This document shows, one piece after another, positions 1-8,382 of a stretch of 64,000 bases of DNA. The DNA comes from Weeksella massiliensis (GTDB lineage Bacteria > Bacteroidota > Bacteroidia > Flavobacteriales > Weeksellaceae). The stretch covers positions 42,364 to 106,363 of the forward strand of contig CCMH01000011.1 of NCBI GenBank assembly GCA_000751595.1, written 5' to 3'. A program made the position numbers and the translations under genes. Within the stretch, counting starts at the first letter, position 1. Each line of letters opens with the position of its first letter. Below the pieces are notes generated by a model. It made no database searches and was not told where the DNA came from. It saw only the letters and a list, made by a program, of their open reading frames with translations.

Positions 1-1196
1 TTTCCCAAATTGTATTATTGCTTGCACAAAGTGGACACATCAGTTTAAAAGATGTAAATGTAGATGGCACTAAGATAGAAGCCAATGCAAATCGATACAC
101 CTTTGTCTGGAAAGGCAGTATCACTACCAATAAAGAAAAAATGGCCGCACAGTTAGAAGAACTTTGGGACTATGCAGAAAACATAGCATCCGAAGAAATG
201 AAAGACCAACGCCCTACCACATTTGCACCCACGAATCCAGAACATGTAGCCCAAACTATTGAGCAAATCAACACCGCACTAAAAGATAAAGAAGGAGTAG
301 ATAAAAAAATAAAACAGAAGCTCAACTACGCCAAAAACAACTGGCCATCAAATACTGCCAAGTACAATGAACACGAAAAGATATTAGGCGAAAGAAACTC
401 GTATAGTAAAACAGATACCGATGCTACATTTATGCGCATGAAGGAAGACCATATGAAAAACGGTCAACTCAAAGCAGGATACAATGTACAAATCAGTTCC
501 GAAAACCAATGTGTACTCAACTACACCATTCACCACAACCCCAACGATACACTGACACTTTCAAAACACATCGAAGACTTTGAACAACAATTAGCGACAC
601 TACCTGAAACCCTTACAGCCGATGCTGGCTATGGCAGCGAACAGAACTATGATCTACTAGAGACCAAAGAGATAGAAGCCTATGTGAAGTATAATTATTT
701 TGACAAAGAGCAACAAGGCAAGCGCAATAACTTTGCCACAGATCAACTCCATTATAACGAGGAGGATGATTACTTGGTGTGCCCTATGGGTCAACATATG
801 CAAAACATAGGAACCTATAAAACCACAAACAAAAGTGGTTATGAACAAATCATCACCAGATATCAGGCTCCCAACTGTAAAGGTTGTCCACTAAGAGGCA
901 CATGTCATAAATCCCAAGGAAACCGTATAGCAGAAATCAACCACAAGGCAAGAAAACTAAAAAACAAAGCAGCCCACCGATTGCGAACTGAAGCAGGCAT
1001 CCAAAAACGAAAGAAAAGATGCTATGATGTAGAACCGATCTTTGCCAACTGGAAGCAAAACAAAGGCTTCCGCAGGTTCCGCCTACGCGGAAAAGAAAAA
1101 GTAAGCATAGAAATAGGCTTAATGGCGCTCTCTCACAACCTTCAAAAGCTCATAAAGAACCAAAAAATAAATCATCCACAACAAATAACACCCTAA
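1..1196 (+). CDS. IS1182-family DDE transposase, truncated by window edge
   Basis: The reading frame is open to base 1 (in-frame codons before position 18 are sense codons), so the N-terminal part is cut by the window and the apparent TTG start at 18 is not real. Visible features are those of the IS1182 group: an early Asp in NVDGTKIEANAN, the second catalytic Asp region TADAGYGSEQNY, a cysteine cluster (CPMGQ, then CKGCPLRGTC) and the Glu-containing end SIEIGLMALSHNLQKL. About 397 residues are visible, and full members are usually somewhat over 500. It catalyses cut-and-paste style transposition of its own element. It has no functional link to the ICE genes downstream and is probably a later insertion at the edge of the module. 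Confidence 0.9.
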   Translation, partial: SQIVLLLAQSGHISLKDVNVDGTKIEANANRYTFVWKGSITTNKEKMAAQLEELWDYAENIASEEMKDQRPTTFAPTNPEHVAQTIEQINTALKDKEGVDKKIKQKLNYAKNNWPSNTAKYNEHEKILGERNSYSKTDTDATFMRMKEDHMKNGQLKAGYNVQISSENQCVLNYTIHHNPNDTLTLSKHIEDFEQQLATLPETLTADAGYGSEQNYDLLETKEIEAYVKYNYFDKEQQGKRNNFATDQLHYNEEDDYLVCPMGQHMQNIGTYKTTNKSGYEQIITRYQAPNCKGCPLRGTCHKSQGNRIAEINHKARKLKNKAAHRLRTEAGIQKRKKRCYDVEPIFANWKQNKGFRRFRLRGKEKVSIEIGLMALSHNLQKLIKNQKINHPQQITP

Positions 1197-1287
1197 CAAG
1201 CTGTTTTTTTGAATTACCTAAAATAATTAGAAGGAATTTTTAAAAAGTATCAAAAACAAACCTCAAAATAAACTAAAATCAAAAAAA

Positions 1288-1316
1288 GCTGTCTCTAATT
1301 TTGAGACAGCCTCTTT
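1288..1316 (+). terminator. Hairpin with T-run at the IS end
   Basis: GCTGTCTC (1288-1295) pairs with GAGACAGC (1303-1310), followed by CTCTTTTTT. The arrangement is that of an intrinsic terminator behind the transposase. It could also be part of the right inverted repeat of the insertion sequence. Confidence 0.6.
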
Positions 1317-1442
1317 TTTCTTTGCCCATATATGCCAATTGGCAAAACTTACTTTCCAAATACTTGTACCCTCCTAAACGCTAGATAAACATAGATTTTC
1401 TACGTTCAAAAATTTTCAAAAAAGCACGAAACCAATTGGCTA

Positions 1443-1480
1443 GCCTTGGCAGACAAACTCTGCCACCTTCGGCAACTTTG
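1443..1480 (+). promoter_or_regulatory. Phased GCC array and promoter-like element before first HTH gene
   Basis: Triplets GAC (1452), GCC (1462) and GCA (1472) are 10 bp apart, and CAACTTTG (1473-1480) resembles the Bacteroidota TAnnTTTG element 26 bases before the ATG at 1506. This is the weakest member of the repeat family: the promoter-like element is not 32 bp after a triplet as in the better copies. The rest of 1197-1442 shows only the IS hairpin and a TGCCAATTGGCA palindrome near 1333. Confidence 0.35.
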
Positions 1481-1505
1481 CATAGTAAACTTTAAATACT
1501 GCGCA

Positions 1506-1853
1506 ATGAAAATAATTACCATTGAAGAAGAAGCCTGGCAACAGCTTAATAATCGTATCACTAGTATTTCAGATTATCTGAAAAGTTTGAGTGAACCTGA
1601 TTACGATAACCTATGGCTTAATAACCATGAGGTTTGCCAATATCTGCATATCAGTGAAAAGACTTTGTGGCGAATGCGTAACAAAGGTGAAATCAGCTAT
1701 TCAAAAATATACGGACAATACTTTTATACCCTCGGAACCATTAAAGATATGCTTAATGCTAATGTCGTGCAAAGTAGTGACGAATATGTACAGGAGTTGA
1801 TGGATAAAGCCAAAAATTACATCACAAAAGGCAGAAAACTAAAAAACAAGTGA
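1506..1853 (+). CDS. Excisionase-like helix-turn-helix protein
   Basis: A 115-residue protein. I chose the ATG at 1506 over the frame's earlier start at 1446 because the upstream 60 bases carry promoter-like sequence and translate to a cysteine-rich stretch unlike the family. The core (about residues 38-83) is a MerR/excisionase-type winged helix (HTH_17 class): WLNNHEVCQYLHISEKTLWR is the helix-turn-helix, followed by a basic wing. The N-terminal 35 residues look helical. Such small proteins sit near the integrase or at regulatory ends of Bacteroidota ICEs and act as recombination directionality factors or transcription regulators; which applies here is unknown. It is followed after 21 bases by a second gene of the same family. 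Confidence 0.75.
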   Translation: MKIITIEEEAWQQLNNRITSISDYLKSLSEPDYDNLWLNNHEVCQYLHISEKTLWRMRNKGEISYSKIYGQYFYTLGTIKDMLNANVVQSSDEYVQELMDKAKNYITKGRKLKNK

Positions 1854-1874
1854 TAATCCCTAAATGAATATCCT

Positions 1875-2183
1875 ATGAATATAGACCGAATAGAATTTAT
1901 AGCGTGGATGGAACGTATCATGGAACGCTTCAATATACTTAGTGACCACATGAGTGACTTACAAAAGAAACGCAGTACCATTGATGGCGAAGAATTGCTG
2001 GATAATCAAGATTTGTTGCAAATGTTAAAAATCAGTAACCGCTCCCTGCAAAGGTATCGTTCCATAGGCAAGTTACCCTACTACACCATCAGTGGAAAGT
2101 TGTATTACAAATTATCGGACGTACATCAGTTTATCCGGGACAGTTTTAATCCTCCTCCAAGCCGAAAGAACGACAGCGAGTGA
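1875..2183 (+). CDS. Excisionase-like helix-turn-helix protein
   Basis: A 102-residue relative of the preceding gene. LLDNQDLLQMLKISNRSLQR forms the helix-turn-helix, followed by the typical LPYYTISGKLYYKLSDV wing. The N-terminus is predicted to be helical and may dimerise; the C-terminus (PPPSRKNDSE) is disordered. It is probably co-transcribed with the gene before it. The wing motif is closer to the HTH proteins at 62711 and 63003 than to the gene at 1506, so it may derive from the same ancestral pair. Family role: DNA bending or regulation in excision. The partner site is unknown. Confidence 0.78.
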   Translation: MNIDRIEFIAWMERIMERFNILSDHMSDLQKKRSTIDGEELLDNQDLLQMLKISNRSLQRYRSIGKLPYYTISGKLYYKLSDVHQFIRDSFNPPPSRKNDSE

Positions 2184-2241
2184 CAAATAGTGCCTTTGAG
2201 TGCCACTTTGTGTCAATGATTAAACGCTTCATCTACTTTCG
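2172..2241 (+). promoter_or_regulatory. Phased GCC array with promoter for the DUF4099/topB operon
   Basis: Triplets GAC (2172), GAC (2182), GCC (2192), GCC (2202) and GTC (2212) are exactly 10 bp apart. TACTTTCG (2234-2241) resembles TAnnTTTG and starts 32 bp after the GCC at 2202. TTTG at 2207 could serve as the -33 element. The coding start follows at 2268. Confidence 0.55.
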
Positions 2242-2267
2242 ACAATAAACTTTAAAATCCTAATACG

Positions 2268-3743
2268 ATGAGTGAAGAAACCGATAACAAACATGAAATG
2301 CCCGAACAATTATCGGACATTCTATTGGTGCTGGATAAAGAAAAAATGAAAATTCAAGCGGTTAAAAGCATTGATGAAAACGGAAAGATGCAAACCGTTG
2401 ATCCTACCAAGAAAAATGAAAGTCAGTTTATGCGTGTGGACAAGCATGGCGATTTCATTACCAATTTCTTCTCCAACTTTTGGCGGCAATTAAAAGATCC
2501 CACCCAATTTTCATTTTTCAAAGTTCCCGCAGATCAAGCTGTAGAAAAAGCAAAAGAGTTTCAACAGCAGGTTGATAAACCTAGTCCTGAGGGTAAAAAA
2601 GTAATGAAAGAACATGAAGTAAAACCAGAGCCTGAACAAAAGCAGGAAAACAAACAAGAAAATCAAAATAATATGGAAACAACACAGACAACACCAGAAA
2701 CCAGCGAATACCGCTTCAAATCGGAACAGATTGATTGGGAAACCATGAATAATCTTGGATTAGGTAAAGAACGCCTAGAAAAGCTTAACCTTTTAGATCC
2801 TTTATTAAGAGGCTATAAAACCAATGAGTTAGTGCCTGTAAGTGTCAATTTGGGTGGAGCTATTGTTCGTACAGATGCCCGCTTGTCCTTACAGCCTACG
2901 GAAAATGGAAAAATCGTTGCGGCGATACATGGTATTCGCAAAGAGCCGAACCTAAACTTTGAATTCTTCGGGCATAAGTTTACCGATGAGGATAAGAAGA
3001 ACCTGATCCAAACAGGTAACATGGGACGTGTGGTTAATTTAACAAATTCCAAAACGGGTGAAACTATTCCCTCTATTGTTAGTGTAGACAGATTGACAAA
3101 TGAATTGATTGCCTTAAAAACAGAATTTATAAAAGTTCCTGATGAGATCAAAGGTGTAAAACTGGATGACAACCAAAAGCAAACTTTGATGGAGGGAAAA
3201 CCGCTCCAACTGGATGGTATGATTTCCAAGAAAGGAACAGAATTTTCTGCAACAGTACAATTCAATGCCGATAAACGTTATGTTGAATTTCTGTTTGACA
3301 GAAGCAATACTAATCAGCAAATGCAAGGAAATCAACAAAATCAAACCAATACCCAAAACCAATCACAGGAAGCTCCAAAAACATTCCGTGGAAAAGAATT
3401 GGATGATGAACAGTACAACAAATTCAAGGCTGGACAAACCGTATATGTGGATGGTTTAATTGACAAGAAAGGACAGAAATATCAAGGTTACATCACTTTT
3501 AATCAGGAAACTGGTAAAACTGGCTTCTCGTTTCAAAACCCAAATAAGCTCAAAGAGCAGGCAAAACCTACTGAAGCTCATAAAACCCAAACAGCTGTCA
3601 ATTCGGAAGGAAAAACCAATGAGGCGACCAAGAATATCAAAGAGCCTTTGCAAAAAGGACAGCAAACTCCGAAAAATAAAAAACAACAGGAGCAACAAGA
3701 AAAACCTGAAACACCTGAAAAATCAAAAGGCAGAAAAATGTAA
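2268..3743 (+). CDS. DUF4099/DUF3945 domain protein
   Basis: A 491-residue hydrophilic protein of the kind found directly upstream of topB in CTnDOT-like elements. Residues 1-100 match the DUF4099 pattern (LVLDKEKMKIQAVKSIDENG, then FFKVPADQA). A Lys/Glu/Gln-rich linker (about 100-145) follows. From about 150 come repeated DUF3945 segments with the recurring phrase L-x(2,3)-G-x(2)-V/L-x(2)-D-G-hydrophobic-x-K-K-G (for example LQLDGMISKKGTEFSATVQF and VYVDGLIDKKGQKYQGYITF). The tail is Gln/Lys-rich and disordered. Function is not established; the position suggests a DNA-processing accessory role with topoisomerase III. It ends 6 bases before topB, so the two are clearly in one operon. Confidence 0.85.
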   Translation: MSEETDNKHEMPEQLSDILLVLDKEKMKIQAVKSIDENGKMQTVDPTKKNESQFMRVDKHGDFITNFFSNFWRQLKDPTQFSFFKVPADQAVEKAKEFQQQVDKPSPEGKKVMKEHEVKPEPEQKQENKQENQNNMETTQTTPETSEYRFKSEQIDWETMNNLGLGKERLEKLNLLDPLLRGYKTNELVPVSVNLGGAIVRTDARLSLQPTENGKIVAAIHGIRKEPNLNFEFFGHKFTDEDKKNLIQTGNMGRVVNLTNSKTGETIPSIVSVDRLTNELIALKTEFIKVPDEIKGVKLDDNQKQTLMEGKPLQLDGMISKKGTEFSATVQFNADKRYVEFLFDRSNTNQQMQGNQQNQTNTQNQSQEAPKTFRGKELDDEQYNKFKAGQTVYVDGLIDKKGQKYQGYITFNQETGKTGFSFQNPNKLKEQAKPTEAHKTQTAVNSEGKTNEATKNIKEPLQKGQQTPKNKKQQEQQEKPETPEKSKGRKM

Positions 3744-3749
3744 TACACT

Positions 3750-5834
3750 ATGAAGACAATCATTGCAGAAAAACCAAGTGTAGCAAGAGAAATAGCCTAT
3801 CTGTTGGGAGCATCCGAAAAAAAGGACGGCTACCTGACAGGTAATGGCTATTTTGTGACCTGGGCATTTGGCCATTTGATCGGATTGGGAATGCCCGAAG
3901 ATTATGGCATTTTAGGATTTGATCCATCAGCTTTACCGATACTCCCTAATCCGTTTTTGCTCACCGTTCGTAAGGTCAAAAAAGACAAGGGATATGCTAC
4001 GGATTCAGGAGCATTAAAACAACTGAAAATTATTGAACAACTCTTTAATAAGAGCGAAAGTATTATCGTTGCTACCGATGCAGGTCGTGAGGGCGAACTC
4101 ATCTTTCGGTATATTTATGAATATCTGAAATGTACGAGACCTTTTGAACGCCTTTGGATAAGTTCACTTACAGAAAAAGCCATTAAACAAGGCTTTGATA
4201 ACCTCAAAGATGGAAAAGAATTTGACGGATTGTATAAAGCAGCACAAGGCAGAAGCTGTGCAGATTGGTTGGTGGGCATCAACGCTACACAGGCTTTAAG
4301 TATTGCCGCTGGTAACGGTATTTACTCTCTCGGAAGAGTGCAAACGCCAACGCTGGCTTTGATATGTAGACGCTACCTTGACAATAAGAATTTCACAGTA
4401 AAGAAGTATTGGCAAATACAGTTATTCCACAACAAAGAATTTATCGACTTTAAAAGCCTTTCAAAAACCAAATGGGAAGATCAAAAACTAGCTGATGATA
4501 CGCTGAAATCTATTCAACGATGCAATACTGCAACAGTTACATCGGTAGAAACCAAAAGTATTACAGAGCAAGCTCCATTATTGTTCGACCTTACTGGATT
4601 GCAAAAGGAAGCCAATAAAAAACTGAACCTTTCAGCCGAAGAAACGCTCAATATTGCCCAAAGTCTTTATGAGAAAAAGTTTATCACTTATCCACGTACT
4701 GGAAGTAAATATATTCCTGAAGATCTGTGGGCAGAAATTCCCAATCTTGTTAGGGCTCTACAGGATAAGGAGAGCTGTAAACAAGCTGTGAACAAAATGA
4801 AATGGGGGCGTTTCAACAAACGCATCGTAAACGATTTACGTGTCACAGATCACCATGGATTGTTAATTACAGATAAAATCCCATCCGCACTATCTGCAAC
4901 AGAAAATGCCGTTTATGATATGATTGCTTTTCGATTGCTCGAAGCTCTCTCACAATCTTGTATCAAAGAGATAACCGATGTAAGTTTACAAGTTTTACAT
5001 TACGATTTTGCCACAAAAGGTTGCAAAATTATTGAAGCTGGATGGCGAGGAATTAAAGGTAGTTTCTCTGATGATGATACAGAGTCTGTACAGGATTTGC
5101 CCGAACTGAAAAAAGGCGATGAACTCAAAATCAAGGAGGCATGTGTATTGGAAAAGAAAACCAAACCACCGGTGCTTTATACCGAAGCCGGACTTCTATC
5201 AGCCATGGAAAGTGCAGGGAAAGAAATAGAGAATGAAGACGAACGAAAGGCCTTGCAAAACATTGGTATCGGCACACCTGCTACAAGAGCCGCCATTATT
5301 GAAACGCTGTTTACCCGCAATTATATCCAACGGGAAAAGAAATCTTTAATCCCTACCGAAAAAGGATTGCAGGTGTACGAATTGGTCAAAGACCGTAAAA
5401 TTGCAGATGTATCAATGACTGCCGAATGGGAATTGGCTTTGCAAAAAATCGAAAACAACGAAGCAGACGCAAGTGTGTTTCAAAAGGAAATGGAGCAATA
5501 CGCCCAATCTATCACTAATGAATTACTACAAACATCTATCGCTCAAAATAATCTCCCAAAACTGACCTGCCCTAAATGTAAAAGTCAGCAACTCATTATC
5601 CGTGATAAGATTGTCAAATGTTCCGATGAAGTGTGTAGCTGGGTACAGTTCCGCAATGTATGTGGCGTACAAATCAGCATAGCCGATATTGAAAACCTTG
5701 TTAATAAAAAGAAAACTTCACTCATTAAAGGAATGAAAAGCAAAGCTGGAAAGAAATTCGATGCTTATATCGTATTGAATGAGGATTGCATGACATCCTT
5801 TGAATTTGCTAAGAATAAAAGCTACAAAAAGTAA
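3750..5834 (+). CDS. topB: DNA topoisomerase III
   Basis: A 694-residue type IA topoisomerase. It has an N-terminal Toprim domain (IIAEKPSVAREIA at the start and the acidic motif TDAGREGELIFRYIY), the GRVQTPTLALI motif, the catalytic tyrosine Y314 in FITYPRTGSKYI, and the GIGTPATRAAIIE motif. One four-cysteine zinc finger lies near the C-terminus (CPKCKSQ then CSDEVC). It relaxes or decatenates single-stranded regions, here probably during transfer replication or processing of the circular ICE intermediate. Translationally close to its neighbours: 6 bases after the DUF4099 gene, and its stop overlaps the next start by one base. Confidence 0.95.
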   Translation: MKTIIAEKPSVAREIAYLLGASEKKDGYLTGNGYFVTWAFGHLIGLGMPEDYGILGFDPSALPILPNPFLLTVRKVKKDKGYATDSGALKQLKIIEQLFNKSESIIVATDAGREGELIFRYIYEYLKCTRPFERLWISSLTEKAIKQGFDNLKDGKEFDGLYKAAQGRSCADWLVGINATQALSIAAGNGIYSLGRVQTPTLALICRRYLDNKNFTVKKYWQIQLFHNKEFIDFKSLSKTKWEDQKLADDTLKSIQRCNTATVTSVETKSITEQAPLLFDLTGLQKEANKKLNLSAEETLNIAQSLYEKKFITYPRTGSKYIPEDLWAEIPNLVRALQDKESCKQAVNKMKWGRFNKRIVNDLRVTDHHGLLITDKIPSALSATENAVYDMIAFRLLEALSQSCIKEITDVSLQVLHYDFATKGCKIIEAGWRGIKGSFSDDDTESVQDLPELKKGDELKIKEACVLEKKTKPPVLYTEAGLLSAMESAGKEIENEDERKALQNIGIGTPATRAAIIETLFTRNYIQREKKSLIPTEKGLQVYELVKDRKIADVSMTAEWELALQKIENNEADASVFQKEMEQYAQSITNELLQTSIAQNNLPKLTCPKCKSQQLIIRDKIVKCSDEVCSWVQFRNVCGVQISIADIENLVNKKKTSLIKGMKSKAGKKFDAYIVLNEDCMTSFEFAKNKSYKK

Positions 5835-6712
5835 TGGAAAATAAACCTAGCATTAGCCCAATGGCAATCCAAAACCTGATTTATACCATCCGTGGCAAAC
5901 AGGTGATGTTGGATAGTGACCTCGCTTCCTTATACCACGTGGAAACAAAGAACTTGAACAAAGCCGTAAAAAGAAATATTGAAAGATTTCCTGCGTCTTT
6001 TTGCTTTCAACTGACCGAAGAAGAAACCCAAAGCTTGAGGTTCCAAATTGGAACCTCAAGCTTAAATTATGGTGGAAGACGTTATTTGCCTTATGTTTTT
6101 ACAGAACAAGGTGTCGCAATGGCTTCTGCTATACTCCGTTCAAATATAGCCGTTAAAGTTAGTGTAGAAATTATGGAAGCCTTTGTAGAAATGCGTCGAA
6201 TGCTTATCAGCAATGCTTCATTGTTTCATCGTTTGGATAACATTGAATTGAAGCAATTACAAGCCGATCAAAAATTTGAAGAGCTATTTAAGGCTTTGGA
6301 AAGTGATAAGCTTCATAGCGAAAAAGGCATCTTCTACAACGGACAGATTTTTGATGCTTATGCCTTTGTTTCTGATATTATCAGAACTGCCAAAAGCTCC
6401 ATTATCCTGCTTGATAATTATGTAGACGATACGGTACTAACCTTGTTGGGTAAACGAAAGGCTAATGTAACTGCCACCATCTACACCAAAAATATCGGCA
6501 ATCAATTAAGGCTCGATTTACAACGTTACAATAGCCAGTATCCTTCGATTGAAATTAAGGTTTTTTCTGATGCTCACGACCGATTTTTGATTATTGACGA
6601 TACGGAACTTTATCATATCGGAGCATCGCTCAAAGATCTGGGAAAAAAATGGTTTGCCTTTTCCATAATGAATATTGAAGTCGGCAGGATGCTTCAGATA
6701 CTTAACAAATAA
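5834..6712 (+). CDS. ORF6N-domain protein with PLD-like C-terminus
   Basis: A 292-residue protein. Residues about 10-130 are an ORF6N (KilA-N-related, phage antirepressor-type) DNA-binding domain: IRGKQVMLDSDLASLYHVET, then NIERFPASFCFQLT and YVFTEQGVAMASAIL. The C-terminal half (about 175-290) looks like a single phospholipase-D-type fold: SIILLDNYVDD and the HDRFLIIDD stretch carry the His-x-(hydrophobic)-Asp signature of PLD domains. One PLD motif would require a homodimer for catalysis; whether it cuts anything is unknown. It overlaps topB by one base (TAATG), so it is the last gene of that operon, ending inside a strong terminator. Such proteins are common cargo of Bacteroidota ICEs. Confidence 0.85.
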   Translation: MENKPSISPMAIQNLIYTIRGKQVMLDSDLASLYHVETKNLNKAVKRNIERFPASFCFQLTEEETQSLRFQIGTSSLNYGGRRYLPYVFTEQGVAMASAILRSNIAVKVSVEIMEAFVEMRRMLISNASLFHRLDNIELKQLQADQKFEELFKALESDKLHSEKGIFYNGQIFDAYAFVSDIIRTAKSSIILLDNYVDDTVLTLLGKRKANVTATIYTKNIGNQLRLDLQRYNSQYPSIEIKVFSDAHDRFLIIDDTELYHIGASLKDLGKKWFAFSIMNIEVGRMLQILNK

Positions 6713-6744
6713 CAAACCCTCCAAATTCGGAGGTTTTGTTATTT
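6707..6744. terminator. Bidirectional terminator between convergent operons
   Basis: A 16-bp stem with one mismatch: 6707-6722 pairs with 6729-6744 around the loop AAATTC. A- and T-rich arms provide a U-run on both strands. It lies between the end of the topB operon and the end of the restriction operon. Confidence 0.85.
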
Positions 6745-6752
6745 ATTCAGAA

Positions 6753-8381
6753 TTAAATAGTTTTCAATCCTAATTCTTTCAAAAATTCATTGTGTTTATC
6801 AGTACTTAATTTGATTTTTTCATTTATTGATTCGAGTTTACTATTAACGTTGTTTAAGTCAATTTGAATATCATCCTCTGCGGTACTTACATATCTCGAA
6901 ATGTTGAGATTAAAACTATTCTTTTCAATTTCATCCATAGAAACTCTACGAGCATACCTTTCGATATTTTCAGGTCTAAATTGATATGTAGTAACAATTC
7001 TTTCAATGTGTTCTGGTTCTAAAGAATTTTGTCTTTTTCCTGGTTTATATTGTTCAGAAGCATTAATAAATAAAACATCATCGTGTTTCTTACACTTCTT
7101 TAAAACCAAAATACAAACTGGAATTCCTGTTGAATAGAATAGATTAGAAGGTAATCCAATAACAGTATCTATATGATTGTCTTTTAATAATTTAGTTCTA
7201 ATACGTTCTTCAGCTCCTCCACGAAATAATACACCATGTGGTAATATTATAGCCATAGTACCCTCATCACTTAAGAAATGAAAGCCATGTAGCAAAAAAG
7301 CAAAATCAGCTGCAGATTTGGGAGCTAATCCATGACTTTTAAAACGAAAATCCTCAGCCATAGCATCATTTGGCTCCCAGCGTAAGCTAAATGGTGGATT
7401 AGCAACAATTGCATCAAATTCTACCTTCTTACTTGGGTTTATTTCATTTAATAGATCCCAATGATTAAGCAAAGTGTCTCCGTGGAATATCTCAAACTCG
7501 GTATCTTTCATGCCGTGTAGAAGCATATTCATTCGAGCAAGATTGTAGGTGGTTATATTCTTCTCTTGTCCGTATATTTTATTGACCGTTCCCTTTGCAT
7601 TTCTAATCTGGTTTCTCACATTCAATAACAAGGAGCCAGAACCACATGCAAAATCAAGTACTTTGTCTAGCTTATCCTTTTTTCCAGACGATGGATCTTG
7701 ACTATCAAGAGTTACAATTTCAGATAGAACGGTTGAAATTTCCTGTGGCGTATAAAATTCACCAGCTTTTTTACCTGAACCTGCTGCAAACTGCCCAATT
7801 AAATATTCATAAGCATCTCCCAAGGTATCTGTATCCGTAGAAAAGTCAGCTATACCTTCAGAAATTTTCTGAATGATATTACAAAGTGTTTTATTCCTGT
7901 CTGTGTTAGTTTTTCCTAATTTATCAGAGTTTAGGTTAATCTCGGAGAATAGTCCTTGAAAAGCACTGTCAAAAGATTCATCTTGAATGTATTTAAAACC
8001 TTTATTTAATGTAGGTAATAATTCATCATCTTGGGTTCTTGCCATCTCAGTGATATTACTCCACAAATATTGCGGTTTTATCACATAGTGAACCTTTCTT
8101 CTCATTTGTTTTTCAAACTCCTCGATATCATCATTATTACTCTCATACCACAACTGAAGTGGTGTTGTAACTCCAAATTCTGAAACGATATTAGAATCCG
8201 TTTGAGGGTAATCTGAGCCTAATTCTTTTTTAGCAGCTTCTTCATAATTACTTGATAAATATCTTAAAAATAAGAAAGATAGCATATAATCACGGAAATC
8301 ATCCGCATTCATTGCACCTCGTAATTCGTTTGCTATATCCCAAAGGGCTTTACCCAATTTTTGTTGCTCTTTTTGTGTCAT
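6753..8381 (-). CDS. hsdM: Type I restriction-modification DNA methyltransferase (HsdM)
   Basis: A 542-residue N6-adenine methyltransferase subunit. I use the ATG at 8381 (MTQKEQQKLGKALWDIANEL), the usual N-terminus of the family; the frame extends 15 codons further into the preceding gene but only that overlap. The HsdM N-terminal helical domain (to about 150) is followed by the SAM-binding motif FACGSGSLLLNV (about 243-253) and the catalytic NPPF motif (about 327-330). It acts in the HsdR2M2S1 complex, methylating host DNA at the site chosen by HsdS. It is last in the operon, one base after the ATPase gene, so methylase and toxin-like ATPase synthesis are coupled. Confidence 0.95.
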   Translation of the reverse strand: MTQKEQQKLGKALWDIANELRGAMNADDFRDYMLSFLFLRYLSSNYEEAAKKELGSDYPQTDSNIVSEFGVTTPLQLWYESNNDDIEEFEKQMRRKVHYVIKPQYLWSNITEMARTQDDELLPTLNKGFKYIQDESFDSAFQGLFSEINLNSDKLGKTNTDRNKTLCNIIQKISEGIADFSTDTDTLGDAYEYLIGQFAAGSGKKAGEFYTPQEISTVLSEIVTLDSQDPSSGKKDKLDKVLDFACGSGSLLLNVRNQIRNAKGTVNKIYGQEKNITTYNLARMNMLLHGMKDTEFEIFHGDTLLNHWDLLNEINPSKKVEFDAIVANPPFSLRWEPNDAMAEDFRFKSHGLAPKSAADFAFLLHGFHFLSDEGTMAIILPHGVLFRGGAEERIRTKLLKDNHIDTVIGLPSNLFYSTGIPVCILVLKKCKKHDDVLFINASEQYKPGKRQNSLEPEHIERIVTTYQFRPENIERYARRVSMDEIEKNSFNLNISRYVSTAEDDIQIDLNNVNSKLESINEKIKLSTDKHNEFLKELGLKTI

Positions 8382-8382
8382 T

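Larger units (their letters stand above)
1..1318 (+). mobile_element. IS1182-family insertion sequence, 3' part
   Basis: The transposase frame runs in from the left edge and is followed about 90 bases later by a GCTGTCTC/GAGACAGC inverted repeat and a T-run. The left end lies outside the window. The right boundary near 1310-1318 is a guess from where the inverted repeat stops; no target duplication can be checked. After it, the sequence changes to the ICE-type HTH genes. Confidence 0.55.

Noticed and set aside
3460..3753. 97-residue plus-strand frame inside the DUF4099/DUF3945 gene
   Set aside because: It is a shifted frame of a Lys/Gln-rich repeat region with no independent start signal.
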